The translations under genes were made by a program, and so were the position numbers. A DNA stretch of 64,000 nt from JAJEAD01 sp965221555 (GTDB taxonomy: Bacteria; Pseudomonadota; Gammaproteobacteria; HK1), in the NCBI GenBank assembly GCA_965221555.1, contig OZ244895.1:992001-1056000 (forward strand), read 5' to 3'. The first letter of the stretch is position 1, and every line of letters starts with the position of its first letter. The notes beneath the pieces were generated by a model. The model worked only from the letters and a program-made list of their open reading frames with translations, was not told the DNA's origin and did no database searches. Below are positions 30,863 to 39,785 of the stretch, piece by piece.

Positions 30863-30899
30863 AGGTGCGCGGCGATCCGTGCCGGGTCGCCGCGCACCT
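30863..30899 (-). terminator. Perfect 13-bp stem-loop between binding-protein and permease genes
   Basis: AGGTGCGCGGCGA (30863-30875) and TCGCCGCGCACCT (30887-30899) are exact inverted repeats around an 11-nt loop. It lies 18 nt after the binding-protein stop on the minus strand, without a long U-tract. It probably acts as an attenuator or 3'-end stabiliser that raises binding-protein output over permeases. Confidence 0.65.
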
Positions 30900-30917
30900 G
30901 GCCGCACTTCGCCGGGA

Positions 30918-32060
30918 TCAGAATCCGGCCTTGATCTGCTCGAACTCCGCGTTCATCTTGCTCGTGAACTCCTCCGGAAGCGGGATCTGGAACTTGCCCG
31001 CGTCGAGAAGCTCGGACGGATTGCGACTGAGTCCCAGCTCCGCCAGGCGCTCATCGCTGACCTGGTCGAATGACTTCACGTTGGAGTGGCCGTAGCCGTA
31101 GTCGTCGATGAGGAAGCGGCCGGTCTCCACGCTGAGCAGGGAGTCGATGATGTCGTGGGCCCGATCGGGATTCGGCGCATCCTTGTGCATCATCGCGCCA
31201 CAGACCCAGGTCAGCGCGCCCTCCTTCGGATTGGCGAAGCGCACCGGAACCTCCTGTTTCTTGAGCTCCACCGGCGAGCTGTTCCAGGTCATGGCCGCCA
31301 CCAGCTCGCCCGAGGCCAGGGCCTGCTCCATCGTGGTCATGTCGTCGCTGTACATCCGCACCAGGGGGCGCTGTTCGCGCAGGAGGGCGGCCACCTTCTG
31401 GAAGTTCTCCTCGGTGGTCATGTCGTTGAAGTCGATCTCCGCGGCTATCGTGGCGCACCACCAGGCGTCGCCGGCGGAGGCGATCACGCCAATCCGGCCC
31501 GAGTAGCGCTCGTCCCAGAGCATGCCCCAGGACTCCTCGGCGCCCTGGAGGTCGAAGAGATCCTCGCGATAGGTTATCGATGTCTGTCCCCAGTCCATGG
31601 GCGCGAAGTAGGTGCCGTCACTTTGCACCGCGCCGTCCAGGTCCTTGAGCGCGGGGATGAGGTCATTCCAGTTGGAGAGCCGGGCGAGGTCGAAGGGCTG
31701 GAACAGGCCCGAAGCGATCCAGCGCGGCAGGACCGCGTTGCAGGGATGGGCGACATCGACGACGAAGCCTCCCATGAGCTTGGTGAGGGCCTCCTCGCTG
31801 CCTCCGAAGGACGCGAAGTTGGGCGCCTCCCCGTGCATCCCGATGTACGGCTCGAACATCTCCGGGATGTCGTAGCCGCCCCAGGTGAAGTAGGTGCCCT
31901 GGTCCGCGGGCGCGGCGAGCGCGCTTCGGGAGAGCATCGGTGTCGTCATCATCGCGATGCCCGCCCCGGCCAGTATCTTGTGGAAGTCGCGCCGGGTCAG
32001 GTCGCCGGCCCGCAGGCGGTCGGTGAGCTCGCGTGGCGAGATGTCGGTCTTGCTTTTCAT
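30918..32060 (-). CDS. Periplasmic binding protein of polyamine-type importer (Tat signal)
   Basis: The 380-aa protein has a twin-arginine signal DLTRRDFHKILAGAG followed by a hydrophobic stretch and SALAA, so it is exported folded. The mature part fits the PotD/type II binding fold (YFTWGGYDIPEMFEPY). The ribosome-binding site AAGGAGA precedes the ATG. A Tat-exported binding protein is less common than Sec in PotD. The ligand may be a polyamine, betaine-like amine or other osmolyte. Confidence 0.85.
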   Translation of the reverse strand: MKSKTDISPRELTDRLRAGDLTRRDFHKILAGAGIAMMTTPMLSRSALAAPADQGTYFTWGGYDIPEMFEPYIGMHGEAPNFASFGGSEEALTKLMGGFVVDVAHPCNAVLPRWIASGLFQPFDLARLSNWNDLIPALKDLDGAVQSDGTYFAPMDWGQTSITYREDLFDLQGAEESWGMLWDERYSGRIGVIASAGDAWWCATIAAEIDFNDMTTEENFQKVAALLREQRPLVRMYSDDMTTMEQALASGELVAAMTWNSSPVELKKQEVPVRFANPKEGALTWVCGAMMHKDAPNPDRAHDIIDSLLSVETGRFLIDDYGYGHSNVKSFDQVSDERLAELGLSRNPSELLDAGKFQIPLPEEFTSKMNAEFEQIKAGF

Positions 32061-32502
32061 GATGCTTCTCCTTGATCGAGGGTTATCGCCGATGTGTCAA
32101 CGACGGCACGCGTCGGGTACCCGTTCGTGGCCTTATGCGCACCAGTGCGTTCCAGGCGGCGTCCGGCGCTTCGCGACGCATCGACGGTCGACGCCTGGCG
32201 CCTGCTTGCGTGATCCCATGAACAACGATGTCCTTCAAGCCTCCGAACGAGCGGGCACCCGCCGAGTACAGTCATGCCGGGGAGGCCAGACTATTCCGAT
32301 TCGCTCGCCAGGGAAACCGGGGCCGTGTCTCATCGCCCGAGTCCGTCGGCCACCCGCTGGCCGTGCGGGCCGTGCGCTGGCACCGGGTCTTGGCGGCCAC
32401 CTTCCCGCAGCGCCGCCCCGGCCCCGTGCCGCCGGGGCTGGAATCCGGTCCCGACACACGGGGTAGCGGCGCAATCGGCCGCAATCGTGCGAGGAAAGCG
32501 CT
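32061..32502. other. 442-bp intergenic region upstream of the polyamine-type operon
   Basis: The stretch separates two minus-strand genes and should carry the importer promoter. The AAGGAGA ribosome-binding site lies close to 32070. I see no convincing ORF, RNA gene or dispersed-repeat copy; open frames here are typical high-GC shadows. Confidence 0.5.
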
Positions 32503-33387
32503 TCATCGCACCACATCGTCGACCCAGTAACCATCCGGGTCGCCCGGGAAGAGCCCCAGATGGCGCCCGTGGCTCTGGTAGCCCATGAGGCGGGGAATGG
32601 GCTCGGGAAAGCGCTTCACCAGGTCGGGGGAGTAGGTCAGAGCGTGGTTCACCTCCGGCTGCAACCATCCCAGGCTGTAGGTGTTGATGAGTCCGGCGCG
32701 AGGGGTATTGGAGCGGTTCGCGCCGCCGCCGTGCACGGTGCGGCCCATGTAGAAGAGCACCGATCCCTTCGGCATCAGCGCATCGCAGACCCTCTCTTCG
32801 CCGATGTGCTCGGAGTCGTCGAGTTCCAGGTGGTGGCTTCCCGGGACCACGCGGGTGGCGCCGTTCTCGGCGGTGAAGTCCGCCAGCGCCCACATCGCGC
32901 TTATCTGGAGCTCCATGCCGGGCAGGCGCATCGGGTAGATGGTGTCGTCACGGTGCAGCACCTGACCGGTCTCTCCCGGCCAGATCTCGATCGCGGTGGT
33001 GCTGCCGACCTGGTAGGCGAGGCAGTGGGGGAGGAGGAGCGCGTCGGCGATCTCCAGAACCAGGGGATGGGCGATCAGCGCGGCGGAGCTCGGGGCATGG
33101 GACAGCACGCAGGCGAGTCGCAGCGTGCGGTAGCCGTTGAAGTCGCTCACCGAAGCCTTGCCCTGCAGGTCGAAGTGGGGGCGCAATTCCCCGAGGACGG
33201 CGTCCGCGATCTCCGCGTCCACCTGCTCGCGCACCACCACCGCGCCGTCCCGGCGAAGCGCGGCCAGCACCTGGTCGGTCGCTGTTCCCCTCTCGAAGCT
33301 CGCCAGGGTCTTCGCGGGTGGGTCGGGCGCTTCCGACTCGGGGCGAAGGGCTTCAGTTTGCGTCGGGGTCAACGGGTCCTCCGGCAT
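32503..33387 (-). CDS. Phytanoyl-CoA dioxygenase (PhyH) family Fe(II)/2-oxoglutarate oxygenase
   Basis: The 294-aa protein has the iron-binding H-x-D as VLHRDDTIYP, the distal histidine in GRTVHGGGANRS and the 2-oxoglutarate-binding arginine in SNTPRAG. PhyH-type enzymes hydroxylate acyl-CoAs, osmolytes such as ectoine, or small natural products. The start at 33387 (MPEDPLTP) is chosen over an upstream TTG/ATG-rich shadow. It lies downstream of the cupin and SDR genes, separated by a repeat element. Substrate unknown. Confidence 0.85.
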   Translation of the reverse strand: MPEDPLTPTQTEALRPESEAPDPPAKTLASFERGTATDQVLAALRRDGAVVVREQVDAEIADAVLGELRPHFDLQGKASVSDFNGYRTLRLACVLSHAPSSAALIAHPLVLEIADALLLPHCLAYQVGSTTAIEIWPGETGQVLHRDDTIYPMRLPGMELQISAMWALADFTAENGATRVVPGSHHLELDDSEHIGEERVCDALMPKGSVLFYMGRTVHGGGANRSNTPRAGLINTYSLGWLQPEVNHALTYSPDLVKRFPEPIPRLMGYQSHGRHLGLFPGDPDGYWVDDVVR

Positions 33388-33600
33388 CGGACGCTCGTTC
33401 CAGGATGCGGAATGGGCGCGCCTTCGGCCCGACCCTTCCACGACACTGCGATGGTTGTGAACTTCTCGACGCCGCGCACTTCCCGCTCGGTAGCTTGCTG
33501 GAACGACCAAGATGATAGGCAAGCCGGCTCGCCGCTGCCACCGCCGCGCCCGACCGGGCCCGCTTGTCGAGCGTCGCGCCCCCGCGAGGGGCATCATTAC

Positions 33601-33781
33601 CCCGCAAACTTCACCGATTTCTCAACTCGCGAACGCCAATATGCTCGCGGTGGCAGGCCGTACTCCGTCGCAATGCTTTCGACGCAGTGTCAGCCACGCC
33701 TTGCACGTCTTTCGGTCCGTGCTTCCTGCTATCGCGGCATCTCGATGCCCGAAGCGGCCGAAAATCGTTGAAATTTGCGGG
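33601..33781 (+). mobile_element. Dispersed TIR repeat, copy 2 (full, 181 bp, MITE-like)
   Basis: Left end CCCGCAAACTTCACCGATTT and the reverse complement of the right end, CCCGCAAATTTCAACGATTT, match at 18 of 20 positions. The core contains CGTCTTTCGGTCCGTGCTTC, shared with copies 3 and 4. The right end abuts the TAA stop of the cupin gene. No ORF for a transposase is present. Confidence 0.85.
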
Positions 33782-34630
33782 TTACCCAGCGGCCGCCGGG
33801 CTGGCTGCGCAGTACTGGCTGGCGCCCTTGTGCATCGTCTCGGCGTCGACCGCTTCGCTGCCAATCCGGACCCAGCGCCCGTCGGATTGCCACTGCCAGG
33901 CGTCTCGCCTCCACGATCCGTCCGGCTCTTGCGCCCACCACCAGTTCTCCGACTCGGGCCGCGGCAGCCAGATGTAGAACAGCAGCACGGGCTCATCGTT
34001 CGTCGTCAGGGCGTGCAGGCGCTCGGAAGGCGTTATCGAGTACTCGCCCGGAAGCAGGGGAAAGGGCTCTCCATCGATGCCGTGTTGCAGGGTGAGTCTT
34101 CCGGAAACGCAGTAGTAGACCTCGGGGGCGGTGTGCGAATGGAGGGGATAGCGGGTGTGCGGTGCCAGCAGAAAGAGCCCGACGAACAGAGGCCGGGAGT
34201 CGGGGCCGTCGCGCCGGTTCGCGAGCTCGGCGGATTGCAGGTTCCTCGTCAGATGCGGATCGATGTCCCTGCTCCTGAAGACCGGATGCCAGTCGAGCAG
34301 CGGCGCCACGCGCGACACGGCTTTGCCCAGACTCCACTCGGGGGAGATGCGAGAGAGCGCCCGCCCAATGGAGTGCGAAACGGGACGCTCCCCTCGCTTC
34401 GGCCCGCCGGGCCGATCTCGGCGAGGATCCACCCTTCGAAGCGCCGACAGGAAGCTCTCCAACCCCTGGTCTTCGGCGGCGAGCGCTTCGAGCTCTTCCA
34501 CCAACGCCGCGATGCACGCCCCGGCCGCTTTGGATGCTTCCGTCTCCGAAGACGGCTCCCCGAGGGTCCCCGCCGGGCGGCGGGTACTCGCGGACGCGCC
34601 CTCACCCGATCCGGGGGCCTCGTCGGGCAT
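33782..34630 (-). CDS. Cupin-fold DMSP lyase-like protein
   Basis: The 282-aa protein ends in a cupin domain. Residues 161-177 match the DMSP lyase signature YPxHxHxAxExYxxxxG (Y161, P162, H164, H166, A168, E170, Y172, G177), and H206 in PSERLHAL supplies the second cupin histidine. These residues bind the metal and do beta-elimination of DMSP to dimethylsulfide and acrylate in DddL/DddQ/DddW-type enzymes. The N-terminal 80 residues are longer than in DddQ. It starts 4 nt after the SDR stop, so the two are co-transcribed. An activity on another substrate in the cupin-DLL superfamily is possible. Confidence 0.7.
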   Translation of the reverse strand: MPDEAPGSGEGASASTRRPAGTLGEPSSETEASKAAGACIAALVEELEALAAEDQGLESFLSALRRVDPRRDRPGGPKRGERPVSHSIGRALSRISPEWSLGKAVSRVAPLLDWHPVFRSRDIDPHLTRNLQSAELANRRDGPDSRPLFVGLFLLAPHTRYPLHSHTAPEVYYCVSGRLTLQHGIDGEPFPLLPGEYSITPSERLHALTTNDEPVLLFYIWLPRPESENWWWAQEPDGSWRRDAWQWQSDGRWVRIGSEAVDAETMHKGASQYCAASPAAAG

Positions 34631-34634
34631 GCCT

Positions 34635-35423
34635 TCAGACCCGCAGCGTATCGCTGTCCCCGTCCACCGAGATAACCTGCCCGCTTATCTTGCGGGCGGC
34701 GGGCGAGGCGAGGAAGAGGATGGTGTCGGCGATCTCCCGGGGGTCGATGAGAGTGCGAAGCGACGACATGCGCACGTAGCTGTCGAGAATGGCCTTTGGA
34801 CTCACCCCCTTGGCTTCGGCCTCGCGCGCAACCACGCCGTGCATGCGTTCGTTGTCGATGGCGCCGGGGCAGATCGCGTTGGCGCGGATGTTGCGTTCGC
34901 CCAGCTCCATGGCGAGGCTTTTGGTGAGACCGATGACCGCCCACTTGGACGCGGCGTAAGGAGTGCGGAACGGGAATCCATAGAGGCCGGCGGTAGAGGA
35001 GATGTTGACGATGGAACCTCCTCCCGCGGCCTCGAGCGGCGCCACCGCCCGGCGCACGCAATAGAACTGTCCGGCCACGTTCACCTCCATGGTGTGGCGC
35101 CAGTCCTCGGTGGAGACCGCTTCCACCCGTGCGGTCGGACCCGCGATGCCGGCATTGTTGACCAGTACGTCGAGCCCGCCGAGCGATGACAGCGCCTCCT
35201 CGAAGAGCGTGTCGACGGCCCTTGGGTCGCCCACATCGGCGATCGTGCCGGTGCAGCCCGACTGCGCACAGCTCTCCCGCAACGCCCCGGCGTCGATATC
35301 GCAAGTGTGCACCCTTGCCCCGTTCTCCACGAACGCGGCGCACGTCGCCCGACCGATGCCTCCGCCGCCCGCGGTGACCAGAACCCGCAGGCCGGACACC
35401 GATGTATCGAAAGCTCTTGTCAT
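34635..35423 (-). CDS. Short-chain dehydrogenase/reductase
   Basis: The 262-aa SDR has the nucleotide motif VTAGGGGIGRA (Ala replacing the usual first Gly), NNAG, catalytic Ser in NISSTAG, and YAASK. It would oxidise or reduce a secondary alcohol/ketone with NAD(P)H. ATG 35423 is preferred because GGAAG lies at a good distance; ATG 35429 is the alternative. It leads the operon with the DMSP-lyase-like cupin, which suggests a role in handling a C3 product such as 3-hydroxypropionate, though this is inference. Confidence 0.85.
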   Translation of the reverse strand: MTRAFDTSVSGLRVLVTAGGGGIGRATCAAFVENGARVHTCDIDAGALRESCAQSGCTGTIADVGDPRAVDTLFEEALSSLGGLDVLVNNAGIAGPTARVEAVSTEDWRHTMEVNVAGQFYCVRRAVAPLEAAGGGSIVNISSTAGLYGFPFRTPYAASKWAVIGLTKSLAMELGERNIRANAICPGAIDNERMHGVVAREAEAKGVSPKAILDSYVRMSSLRTLIDPREIADTILFLASPAARKISGQVISVDGDSDTLRV

Positions 35424-35583
35424 TGTCATTACTTCCGGGGGTTTGCCTTGCTCAGCGCTTCGGTACTTCGCGGCTCGCACGCTACCAGAGACGACGGGGC
35501 CTGGCATACCGTGCGGCCGGTGACGGCGCGGGGCCGCCTGGCGAAGAGGCTCTCGAGTAACTGCGCCGCAATCGCGGCATCGG

Positions 35584-36105
35584 CTAACGCTCCCGCAGTC
35601 GCGGTATCAGCTCCACCAGGTTGCAGGGGCGGGTGCGGTAATCGAGCTGCGCCGCGATGATGCGGTCCCAGGCGCTGCGGCAGGCGCCGGAGGAGCCCGG
35701 CAGGCTGAAGACATAAGTGCCGTTCGCGACTCCGGCGAGCGCGCGGGACTGCAGGGTGGAGGTCTTGATCTCCTCGTAGGAGAGCATCCGGAAGATCTCG
35801 CCGAACCCCTCGATGGTCTTGTCGAGCAGAGGCGAGATCGCCTCCGGAGTACCGTCACGGCCGGTGACGCCCGTCCCTCCGGTGGCGATCACCACCTGTA
35901 CCGACTCCTGCGCGATCCAGTGCGCGACGATGGCGCGGATCCGATACACATCGTCCGGCACGATGCGCTTCTCCGCGAGACGGTGTCCCGCCGCGCCAAG
36001 GCGCTCGGCGAGGAGCGCTCCGGATCGGTCCGTCTCCTCGGTGCGGCTGTCGGAGACGGTGAGCACCGCGATGTTCAGGGGGATGAATTCACGTGCGTCG
36101 GCCAT
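35584..36105 (-). CDS. moaB: Molybdenum cofactor biosynthesis protein MoaB/Mog family
   Basis: The 173-aa protein has the MoCF signature ATGGTGVTGRD and SLPGSSGACRSAW. Mog-type proteins adenylylate molybdopterin before metal insertion. It follows MoeA and MobA in the same direction, completing the late steps of Moco synthesis here. Confidence 0.9.
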   Translation of the reverse strand: MADAREFIPLNIAVLTVSDSRTEETDRSGALLAERLGAAGHRLAEKRIVPDDVYRIRAIVAHWIAQESVQVVIATGGTGVTGRDGTPEAISPLLDKTIEGFGEIFRMLSYEEIKTSTLQSRALAGVANGTYVFSLPGSSGACRSAWDRIIAAQLDYRTRPCNLVELIPRLRER

Positions 36106-36320
36106 GGTTCACTCTCCGTCTTGTCCCGGCGCCCACTCGCCTTCCGGCCGCCTCGGCGGTGGCCGCTCCGCCAGCGCCTTCGTACTTCGGCACGAGCGCG
36201 CACCCCGATCGTCCCATTTACCCGACTCGCGCCCGCGGACACGTAATTACCGGCGGGAGAGGAATCGACCGCGATGAGGGTGCGGGGCAGTATGGTCGGA
36301 ACAGGCCCGCCCCCCGCCTG

Positions 36321-36363
36321 GCGAACACCCCAGCCCCTGCCGACATCTGCACGCGCCTGGCTC
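36321..36363 (+). repeat. Second dispersed repeat, copy A (43-bp core)
   Basis: The segment beginning cgaacaccccagcccctgcc resembles the reverse complement of 60826-60868 at about 34 of 43 positions, with weaker similarity upstream. It lies between moeA and moaB. Confidence 0.4.
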
Positions 36364-36369
36364 CTTCTC

Positions 36370-37626
36370 CTACACCAGCGCGAAGAAGGGCTGTACGTCG
36401 ACTTCGGCGCCGGGCTCCACCGGTCCGCTCTCATCGGGAAGCAGGATGAAGCAGTTCGCGTCGCTCATGGTATGTAGCAGACCCGAGCCGGTCTTGCCGG
36501 TGTGGTGCACGACCGGAGTACCGTCGGGCTCGCGCGACAGCACCGCCCGGTAGTATTCCACCCTTCCTGGCTTCTTGCGCAGGCGCGAGCGGCACACGGC
36601 GCGCAGCAGCGGCGTCGCTTCCACCGGCCGTTGTCCCATGAGCCGCAGCAGGGCGGGCTGCACGAACTGGTAGAAGGTCACCATTACCGCCACCGGATTG
36701 CCGGGCAGACCGAAGAACGCCGCGTCGCGTACCCGGCCAAAGGCGAGCGGCCGTCCGGGCCGGATCGCAATGCGCCAGAACCCGACCCGGCCCAGCGCGC
36801 CCAGGGTCTCGCGCACGTAGTCTGCCTCGCCGGTGGAAGCTCCGCCCGAGCTGATGATCACATCGGCGCGCTCGGCCGCCTCGACGAACGCGGCACGGAT
36901 GGCGGCGCGTTCGTCGCGGATGACTCCCAGGTCGACGATATCGACTCCCAGGCGCTCGAGCATCCCGGTGATGGTGTAGCGGTTGCTGTCGTAGATGGCG
37001 CCGGGGTCGAGAGGCTCGCCGAGCGAGCGCAGCTCGTCGCCGGTGGAGAAGGTCGCCACCCGCAGCCGGCGCCGGACCCGGATCCGCGCGATGCCGAGCG
37101 AGGCGAGCAGGCCGAGCTCCGCCGGGTAGATGCGCTTGCCCTCGCTCGCCACCCGCGCCCCCGGCGCGAGGTCCTCGCCGGCCTCGCGCACGTTCTGGCC
37201 GACCTGGTGCCCGCCGGTGACGGTGACCCGCTCCCCGGCGCACTCCACTTGTTCCTGCATGACGACGGTATCGGTGCCGTCGGGCATCATCGCCCCGGTC
37301 ATTACCCGCACCGCGCATCCGGGAGGCACGTCACCGGCGAAGGGCTTGCCCGCCCAGGCGGTGCCGAGGAGCCGGAAGGAGCGTGCGCCCTCCTCGGGCA
37401 GCTCCGACCCCGCGAGCGCGTATCCGTCCATCGCGGAGTTGGTGTGTCCCGGCACCGCGGCCGGCGAGATCACGTCGACCGCCAGTACCCGCCCGAGCGC
37501 GTCCCGGAGCGCCACCTCCTCGCTTTCCGCCAGGGTGCCGACGTGGGCGTCGATGCGCGCAAGGGCCTCCGCCGCCGGCAGCAGCTCGGGATCGTCATAG
37601 CAACCGAGGAGGGGCTCGGTGCTCAT
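36370..37626 (-). CDS. moeA: Molybdopterin molybdenumtransferase MoeA
   Basis: The 418-aa protein has NSAMDGYA, SSGGASTGEADYV and GLPGNPVAVM in order. It inserts molybdate into adenylylated molybdopterin. ATG 37626 (MSTEPLL) fits the usual MoeA length; the upstream extension is a shadow. A gap of 263 nt with a repeat core separates it from moaB. Confidence 0.93.
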   Translation of the reverse strand: MSTEPLLGCYDDPELLPAAEALARIDAHVGTLAESEEVALRDALGRVLAVDVISPAAVPGHTNSAMDGYALAGSELPEEGARSFRLLGTAWAGKPFAGDVPPGCAVRVMTGAMMPDGTDTVVMQEQVECAGERVTVTGGHQVGQNVREAGEDLAPGARVASEGKRIYPAELGLLASLGIARIRVRRRLRVATFSTGDELRSLGEPLDPGAIYDSNRYTITGMLERLGVDIVDLGVIRDERAAIRAAFVEAAERADVIISSGGASTGEADYVRETLGALGRVGFWRIAIRPGRPLAFGRVRDAAFFGLPGNPVAVMVTFYQFVQPALLRLMGQRPVEATPLLRAVCRSRLRKKPGRVEYYRAVLSREPDGTPVVHHTGKTGSGLLHTMSDANCFILLPDESGPVEPGAEVDVQPFFALV

Positions 37627-37820
37627 CTCGCCATCCTCCCGCCGCGGCGCGGGCTGCTGCCCATCACCCCTTCTTTCCGCACGGCATCGGTTCGAAGCGC
37701 CCGGTACGTTTGTTTTCGTCGCTTCAGAGTACGCCCATCGAACGGATCCGGCCACCCGTTCATGCGCCATGCGGCGCGGGCGCTCCCGCTTTCCTTCGCG
37801 CTGGCTTCGGCGTCATCGGC

Positions 37821-38465
37821 TCACGAAGGGGAGGCGCCCCGTGGCCGGCTGCTGCCCCCGGTGAGCGCATCCTCGAGCGCGCTGCGTTCCCCGGGAGTGT
37901 TGATGTTGGAGAAGCACTCCGGGACATCGGAGAAATCGGCTCTCGCCATGCGGTGGCGTGCGTACCAGCGGTCGATCTTGCGCTCGCCGGATCGCAGGTA
38001 CGCGAGCAGGCTGTCAAGCAGGGAACAGCCGATCAGGGCGAACACCGGCTGCAACCGGACCCCATCGTGGGCCACGCAGAGATCCGCCCGCTCGTCGACC
38101 AGCGCACGATAGAGCCGTGGCCCCAGGCGCTCCGGGACGAGCGGCGCGTCGCAGGGTGCGGTGAGCAGAAAGCGGGTGCTCGCCACTTCCATCGCGCTCG
38201 CCATGCCCGCGAGAGGTCCCGCGTAGCCGTCTTCGCGATCCGGCACCACCGTGCATCCGGTGATCGCCGCATAGCGCCCACGGTTGCGGTTCGCGCTGAT
38301 GAGCAGGACCGAAGCCTGGGGGCGGAGGCGATCCAGCACGTGCGTCACCATCGGCCGCTCCGCGACTTCGACCAGCCCCTTGTCTTCGCCCCCCATGCGC
38401 CGACCCTGCCCGCCCGCGAGCACCACCGCCGCGATACGGTCGATCGGATAGGAGTCCGCGCTCAC
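37821..38465 (-). CDS. mobA: Molybdenum cofactor guanylyltransferase
   Basis: The 214-aa nucleotidyltransferase has LAGGQGRRMGGEDKGL near residues 17-32 and the PCDAPLVP metal-binding motif. It attaches GMP to Moco, producing the MGD form used by DMSO-reductase-type enzymes. It lies 33 nt after gcdH and 194 nt before moeA. Confidence 0.92.
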   Translation of the reverse strand: MSADSYPIDRIAAVVLAGGQGRRMGGEDKGLVEVAERPMVTHVLDRLRPQASVLLISANRNRGRYAAITGCTVVPDREDGYAGPLAGMASAMEVASTRFLLTAPCDAPLVPERLGPRLYRALVDERADLCVAHDGVRLQPVFALIGCSLLDSLLAYLRSGERKIDRWYARHRMARADFSDVPECFSNINTPGERSALEDALTGGSSRPRGASPS

Positions 38466-38498
38466 GCCGACGTGGCGAAGTCCGGCCCGAAAGCCGAC

Positions 38499-39737
38499 TC
38501 ACCCGAAGGCGGAGAGACCGGTCTGGGCGCGCCCGAGGATGAGGGCGTGCACGTCGTGGGTGCCCTCGTAGGTGTTCACCGCTTCGAGATTGAGGACGTG
38601 GCGGATCACGTGGTACTCGTCCGCGATCCCGTTGCCGCCGTGCATGTCCCGCGCGGTACGCGCGATGTCGAGCGCCTTGCCGCAGTTGTTGCGCTTGAGA
38701 AGCGAGACCGCCTGGTGGTGGTCACAGCCGGCGTCGAAGAGCCGCCCCAGGCGCAGGCATGCGTGCAGACCGAGCGCGATCTCGGTCTGCATGTCCGCGA
38801 GCTTCTTCTGGACGAGCTGGGTGGCGGCAAGCGGCCGGCCGAACTGCCGCCGCTCGAGGGTGTAGCTCCTCGCGGCGTGCCAGCAGGCCTCCGCCGCCCC
38901 CATTGCGCCCCAGCAGATCCCGAAGCGGGCACGCGTCAGGCAACTGAAAGGCGCCTTCATGCCTTTGGCCTCCGGAAGGAGGTTCTCGGCCGGCACGAAC
39001 ACGTCGTCCATGACGATCTGTCCGGTCGGCGAGGCGCGCAGCGAGAACTTGCCTTCGATTCGGGGCGTGTCAAGGCCCCGCATGCCCTTCTCCAGGAGGT
39101 AGCCGCGAATCACGTCCTGCTCGTCCTTCGCCCACACCACGAAGACATCGGCGAAGGGCGCGTGGCTGATCCAGGTCTTGGTGCCGCGGAGCACGTAGCC
39201 GCCGTCGACCGCTTTCGCCCGGGTCCTCATGCCCGCCGGGTCGGAGCCGGCATCGGGCTCGGTGAGACCGAAGCATCCAAGCAGGGTCCCTTTGGCGAGT
39301 CCGGGCAGGTACTTGCGCCGCTGCGCCTCGCTCCCGTAGGTGTGGATGGGGTACATGGTCAGGCTGGACTGGACGCTGAGAGCGGAGCGGAAGGCGCTGT
39401 CGGCGCGTTCGATCTCGCGGGCGACGAGTCCGTAGCTCACGTAGCCGACCCCGGCGCAGCCGTAGCCTTCGAGGGTGGAGCCGAGCAGACCGAGCGCGCC
39501 CATTTCGCGCATGACTTCCGGGTCGAAACGCTCGTGGCGGTGGGCCTCAAGGATCCGCGGCATGAGCCGTTCCCGCGCGTAGTCGGCGGCGGTGTCCCGG
39601 ACCAGGCGCTCCTCCTCGTCCAGCTCGTCTTCGATGCGCAGCGGATCCCGCCAGTCGAAATCGGGCGCGGGGGGTGAGTGCTTCGCTTCCCGGGTTTCGT
39701 CGATGCGACTCACGCGGGGTTCGGATCGGACCTGCAT
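38499..39737 (-). CDS. gcdH: Glutaryl-CoA dehydrogenase
   Basis: The 412-aa acyl-CoA dehydrogenase matches GcdH: FDWRDPL near the N-terminus, GCFGLTEPDAGSDP, the ARFGICWGAMG segment and the C-terminal NTYEGTHDVHALILGRA with the catalytic Glu. It oxidises and decarboxylates glutaryl-CoA to crotonyl-CoA in lysine/tryptophan catabolism with FAD. ATG 39737 (MQVRSE) is chosen; a TTG start 16 codons upstream is unlikely. The upstream region is occupied by dispersed repeat copy 3. Confidence 0.92.
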   Translation of the reverse strand: MQVRSEPRVSRIDETREAKHSPPAPDFDWRDPLRIEDELDEEERLVRDTAADYARERLMPRILEAHRHERFDPEVMREMGALGLLGSTLEGYGCAGVGYVSYGLVAREIERADSAFRSALSVQSSLTMYPIHTYGSEAQRRKYLPGLAKGTLLGCFGLTEPDAGSDPAGMRTRAKAVDGGYVLRGTKTWISHAPFADVFVVWAKDEQDVIRGYLLEKGMRGLDTPRIEGKFSLRASPTGQIVMDDVFVPAENLLPEAKGMKAPFSCLTRARFGICWGAMGAAEACWHAARSYTLERRQFGRPLAATQLVQKKLADMQTEIALGLHACLRLGRLFDAGCDHHQAVSLLKRNNCGKALDIARTARDMHGGNGIADEYHVIRHVLNLEAVNTYEGTHDVHALILGRAQTGLSAFG

Positions 39738-39785
39738 TGTTCGTTCCTCGGGTCGAGCCGCCATGTCAGAACGGCTTGCGGCCAA

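Noticed and set aside
33564..33977. ORFs crossing the TIR repeat (shared pattern RLARLSVRA)
   Set aside because: The shared peptide comes from the repeat DNA, not from a gene; each copy changes frame and lacks a start signal.
36106..36369. Moco riboswitch upstream of moaB
   Set aside because: The sequence shows no recognisable Moco aptamer; it contains only a short repeat core.
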